Positions 14,712 to 15,944 of a stretch of 15,944 nucleotides of DNA are shown here, one piece after another; the first letter of the stretch is position 1; each line of letters begins with the position of its first letter. This DNA comes from JBJXHB01 sp046160725. GTDB lineage: Bacteria > Pseudomonadota > Gammaproteobacteria > Burkholderiales > Burkholderiaceae_C. A program made the position numbers and the translations under genes. The DNA lies in assembly GCA_046160725.1 (NCBI GenBank), contig JBJXHB010000481.1, positions 1-15,944 on the forward strand, read 5' to 3'. The notes beneath the pieces were generated by a model. That model was not told the origin of the DNA, searched no databases, and saw only the letters and a list, made by a program, of their open reading frames with translations.

Positions 14712-15944
14712 ATGGCCATCCTTGAAACCAAGCTCAACATCCGCTCCGAGGACTTCAAGGCCAATGCCGAGGCGATGCGCCGGCTGGTCGACGACCTGAA
14801 CGCCCGCCTGGGGGTGATCGCCCAGGGCGGCGACGAGGCGGCGCGGGCCAAGCACCTCGCGCGCGGCAAGCTGCTGCCGCGCGATCGCGTCGAGCGGCTG
14901 CTGGACCCGGACACGCCGTTCCTGGAGATCGCGCCGCTGGCCGCCCACGGCATGTACCCGGACCGCGACGGCAGCGATGCCGCGCCCAGCGCCGGCATGA
15001 TCGCGGGCATCGGTCGGGTGTCCGGCGTCGAGTGCATGATCGTCTGCAACGACGCCACCGTGAAGGGCGGCACCTACTACCCGGTCACGGTGAAGAAGCA
15101 CCTGCGGGCACAGGAGATCGCGCGCGAGAACCACCTGCCCTGCATCTACCTGGTTGATTCCGGCGGCGCCAACCTGCCCAACCAGGACGACGTGTTCCCC
15201 GACCGCGAGCACTTCGGCCGCATCTTCTACAACCAGGCCAACCTGAGCGGCCAGGGCATCCCCCAGATCGCGGTGGTGATGGGCTCCTGCACCGCTGGCG
15301 GCGCCTATGTGCCGGCGATGAGCGACGAGACCATCATCGTGCGCAACCAGGGCACGATCTTCCTGGGCGGACCGCCCCTGGTGAAGGCTGCCACCGGCGA
15401 GGTGGTCAGCGCCGAGGACCTGGGCGGCGGCGATGTCCACACACGCCTGTCCGGCGTCGCCGACCACCTGGCCGAGAACGACCTGCATGCACTGGCCCTG
15501 GCACGCCAGGCGGTGGCCGGGCTCAACCGCGTCAAGACGCAACCGCTGGCGCTGGTGGCGCCACGGCCACCGCGCCATGCGCCGGCCGAGCTGCATGGTG
15601 TCATCCCGACCGACACCCGCAAGCCCTACGACGTGCGCGAGGTCATCGCCCGCATCGTCGACGACAGCGCCTTCGACGAGTTCAAGGCGCGCTACGGCAC
15701 GACGCTGGTGTGCGGCTTCGCGCACATCGACGGGATGCCGATCGGCGTCGTGGCCAACAACGGCATCCTGTTCGCCGAGAGCGCCAACAAGGGCGCGCAC
15801 TTCATCGAGCTGTGCTGCCAGCGCAAGGTGCCGCTGCTGTTTCTGCAGAACATCACCGGCTTCATGGTCGGGCGCAAGTACGAGAACGACGGCATTGCCC
15901 GCGCCGGGGCCAAGATGGTGACCGCCGTGGCCTGCGCGGCGGTG
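14712..15944 (+). CDS. liuB: Methylcrotonoyl-CoA carboxylase beta (carboxyltransferase) subunit, partial
   Basis: The first 411 residues of a protein usually about 535 long; it leaves the window in frame. It is the carboxyltransferase half of a biotin-dependent acyl-CoA carboxylase, moving CO2 from carboxybiotin to 3-methylcrotonyl-CoA in leucine breakdown. The N-terminal crotonase-like domain has GGANLPNQDDVFPDREHFGR (151-170), GSCTAGGAYVPAMSDE (191-206), the FLGGPPLVKAATGE run (217-230) and GGDVHTRLSGV. These are specific to methylcrotonoyl- rather than propionyl-CoA carboxylases. The C-terminal domain has ITGFMVGRKYE (381-391). ENDG at 391-394 replaces what I recall as ExGG. ATG 14712 follows AGGAA (14695-14699) at 12 bases, a long spacing. 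The biotin-carrying alpha subunit is not in the window and is probably just downstream. Confidence 0.93.
   Translation, partial: MAILETKLNIRSEDFKANAEAMRRLVDDLNARLGVIAQGGDEAARAKHLARGKLLPRDRVERLLDPDTPFLEIAPLAAHGMYPDRDGSDAAPSAGMIAGIGRVSGVECMIVCNDATVKGGTYYPVTVKKHLRAQEIARENHLPCIYLVDSGGANLPNQDDVFPDREHFGRIFYNQANLSGQGIPQIAVVMGSCTAGGAYVPAMSDETIIVRNQGTIFLGGPPLVKAATGEVVSAEDLGGGDVHTRLSGVADHLAENDLHALALARQAVAGLNRVKTQPLALVAPRPPRHAPAELHGVIPTDTRKPYDVREVIARIVDDSAFDEFKARYGTTLVCGFAHIDGMPIGVVANNGILFAESANKGAHFIELCCQRKVPLLFLQNITGFMVGRKYENDGIARAGAKMVTAVACAAV

Overview
The window is a gene-dense, very GC-rich stretch (strong G/C third-position bias). The gene content (leucine/acyl-CoA catabolism enzymes interleaved with carbonic anhydrase, AceK, LysE and GGDEF genes) suggests a betaproteobacterium of the order Burkholderiales. 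That placement is an inference from gene content and codon style, with no marker gene to prove it. No rRNA, tRNA, CRISPR array, insertion sequence or phage gene was seen, and no gene-free stretch exceeds about 220 bases.

Layout. Positions 1-7963 form a block of forward-strand genes: the last codons of an acyl-CoA dehydrogenase (probably isovaleryl-CoA dehydrogenase), a GNAT acetyltransferase, a beta-carbonic anhydrase, isocitrate dehydrogenase kinase/phosphatase (aceK), a small membrane-anchored unknown protein, an acetyl-CoA C-acetyltransferase, a LysE/RhtB exporter, a short-chain dehydrogenase, a SnoaL-like protein and a second acyl-CoA dehydrogenase. Several neighbours overlap by 1-14 bases, which suggests translational coupling. 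A reverse-strand membrane diguanylate cyclase (7941-9113) overlaps the last of these genes tail to tail by 23 bases. Forward genes then resume: a DsbA-fold isomerase of the 2-hydroxychromene-2-carboxylate isomerase family, two tandem helical proteins of unknown function that are diverged copies of each other (10122-12151), a strong hairpin terminator, and an exported amidase. A reverse-strand LuxR-type regulator (13835-14572) converges on the amidase and diverges from the last gene, a carboxyltransferase subunit that reads as methylcrotonoyl-CoA carboxylase beta and runs off the window end.

How the genes fit together. Isovaleryl-CoA dehydrogenase at the left edge and methylcrotonoyl-CoA carboxylase beta at the right edge are consecutive steps of leucine catabolism, so the window looks like a leucine/acyl-CoA degradation locus opened up by accessory genes. 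Carbonic anhydrase could supply bicarbonate to the carboxylase. The thiolase can cleave acetoacetyl-CoA formed downstream of the pathway. AceK sets the split of the resulting acetyl-CoA flux between the TCA cycle and the glyoxylate bypass. These links are inferences from content and order.

The least explained part is the tandem paralogous pair at 10122-12151. Two soluble, helix-rich proteins of about 320 residues share matching N-terminal and C-terminal motifs and resemble no family I recognise. They have their own ribosome sites and end in a terminator. They are the best candidate for something undescribed.
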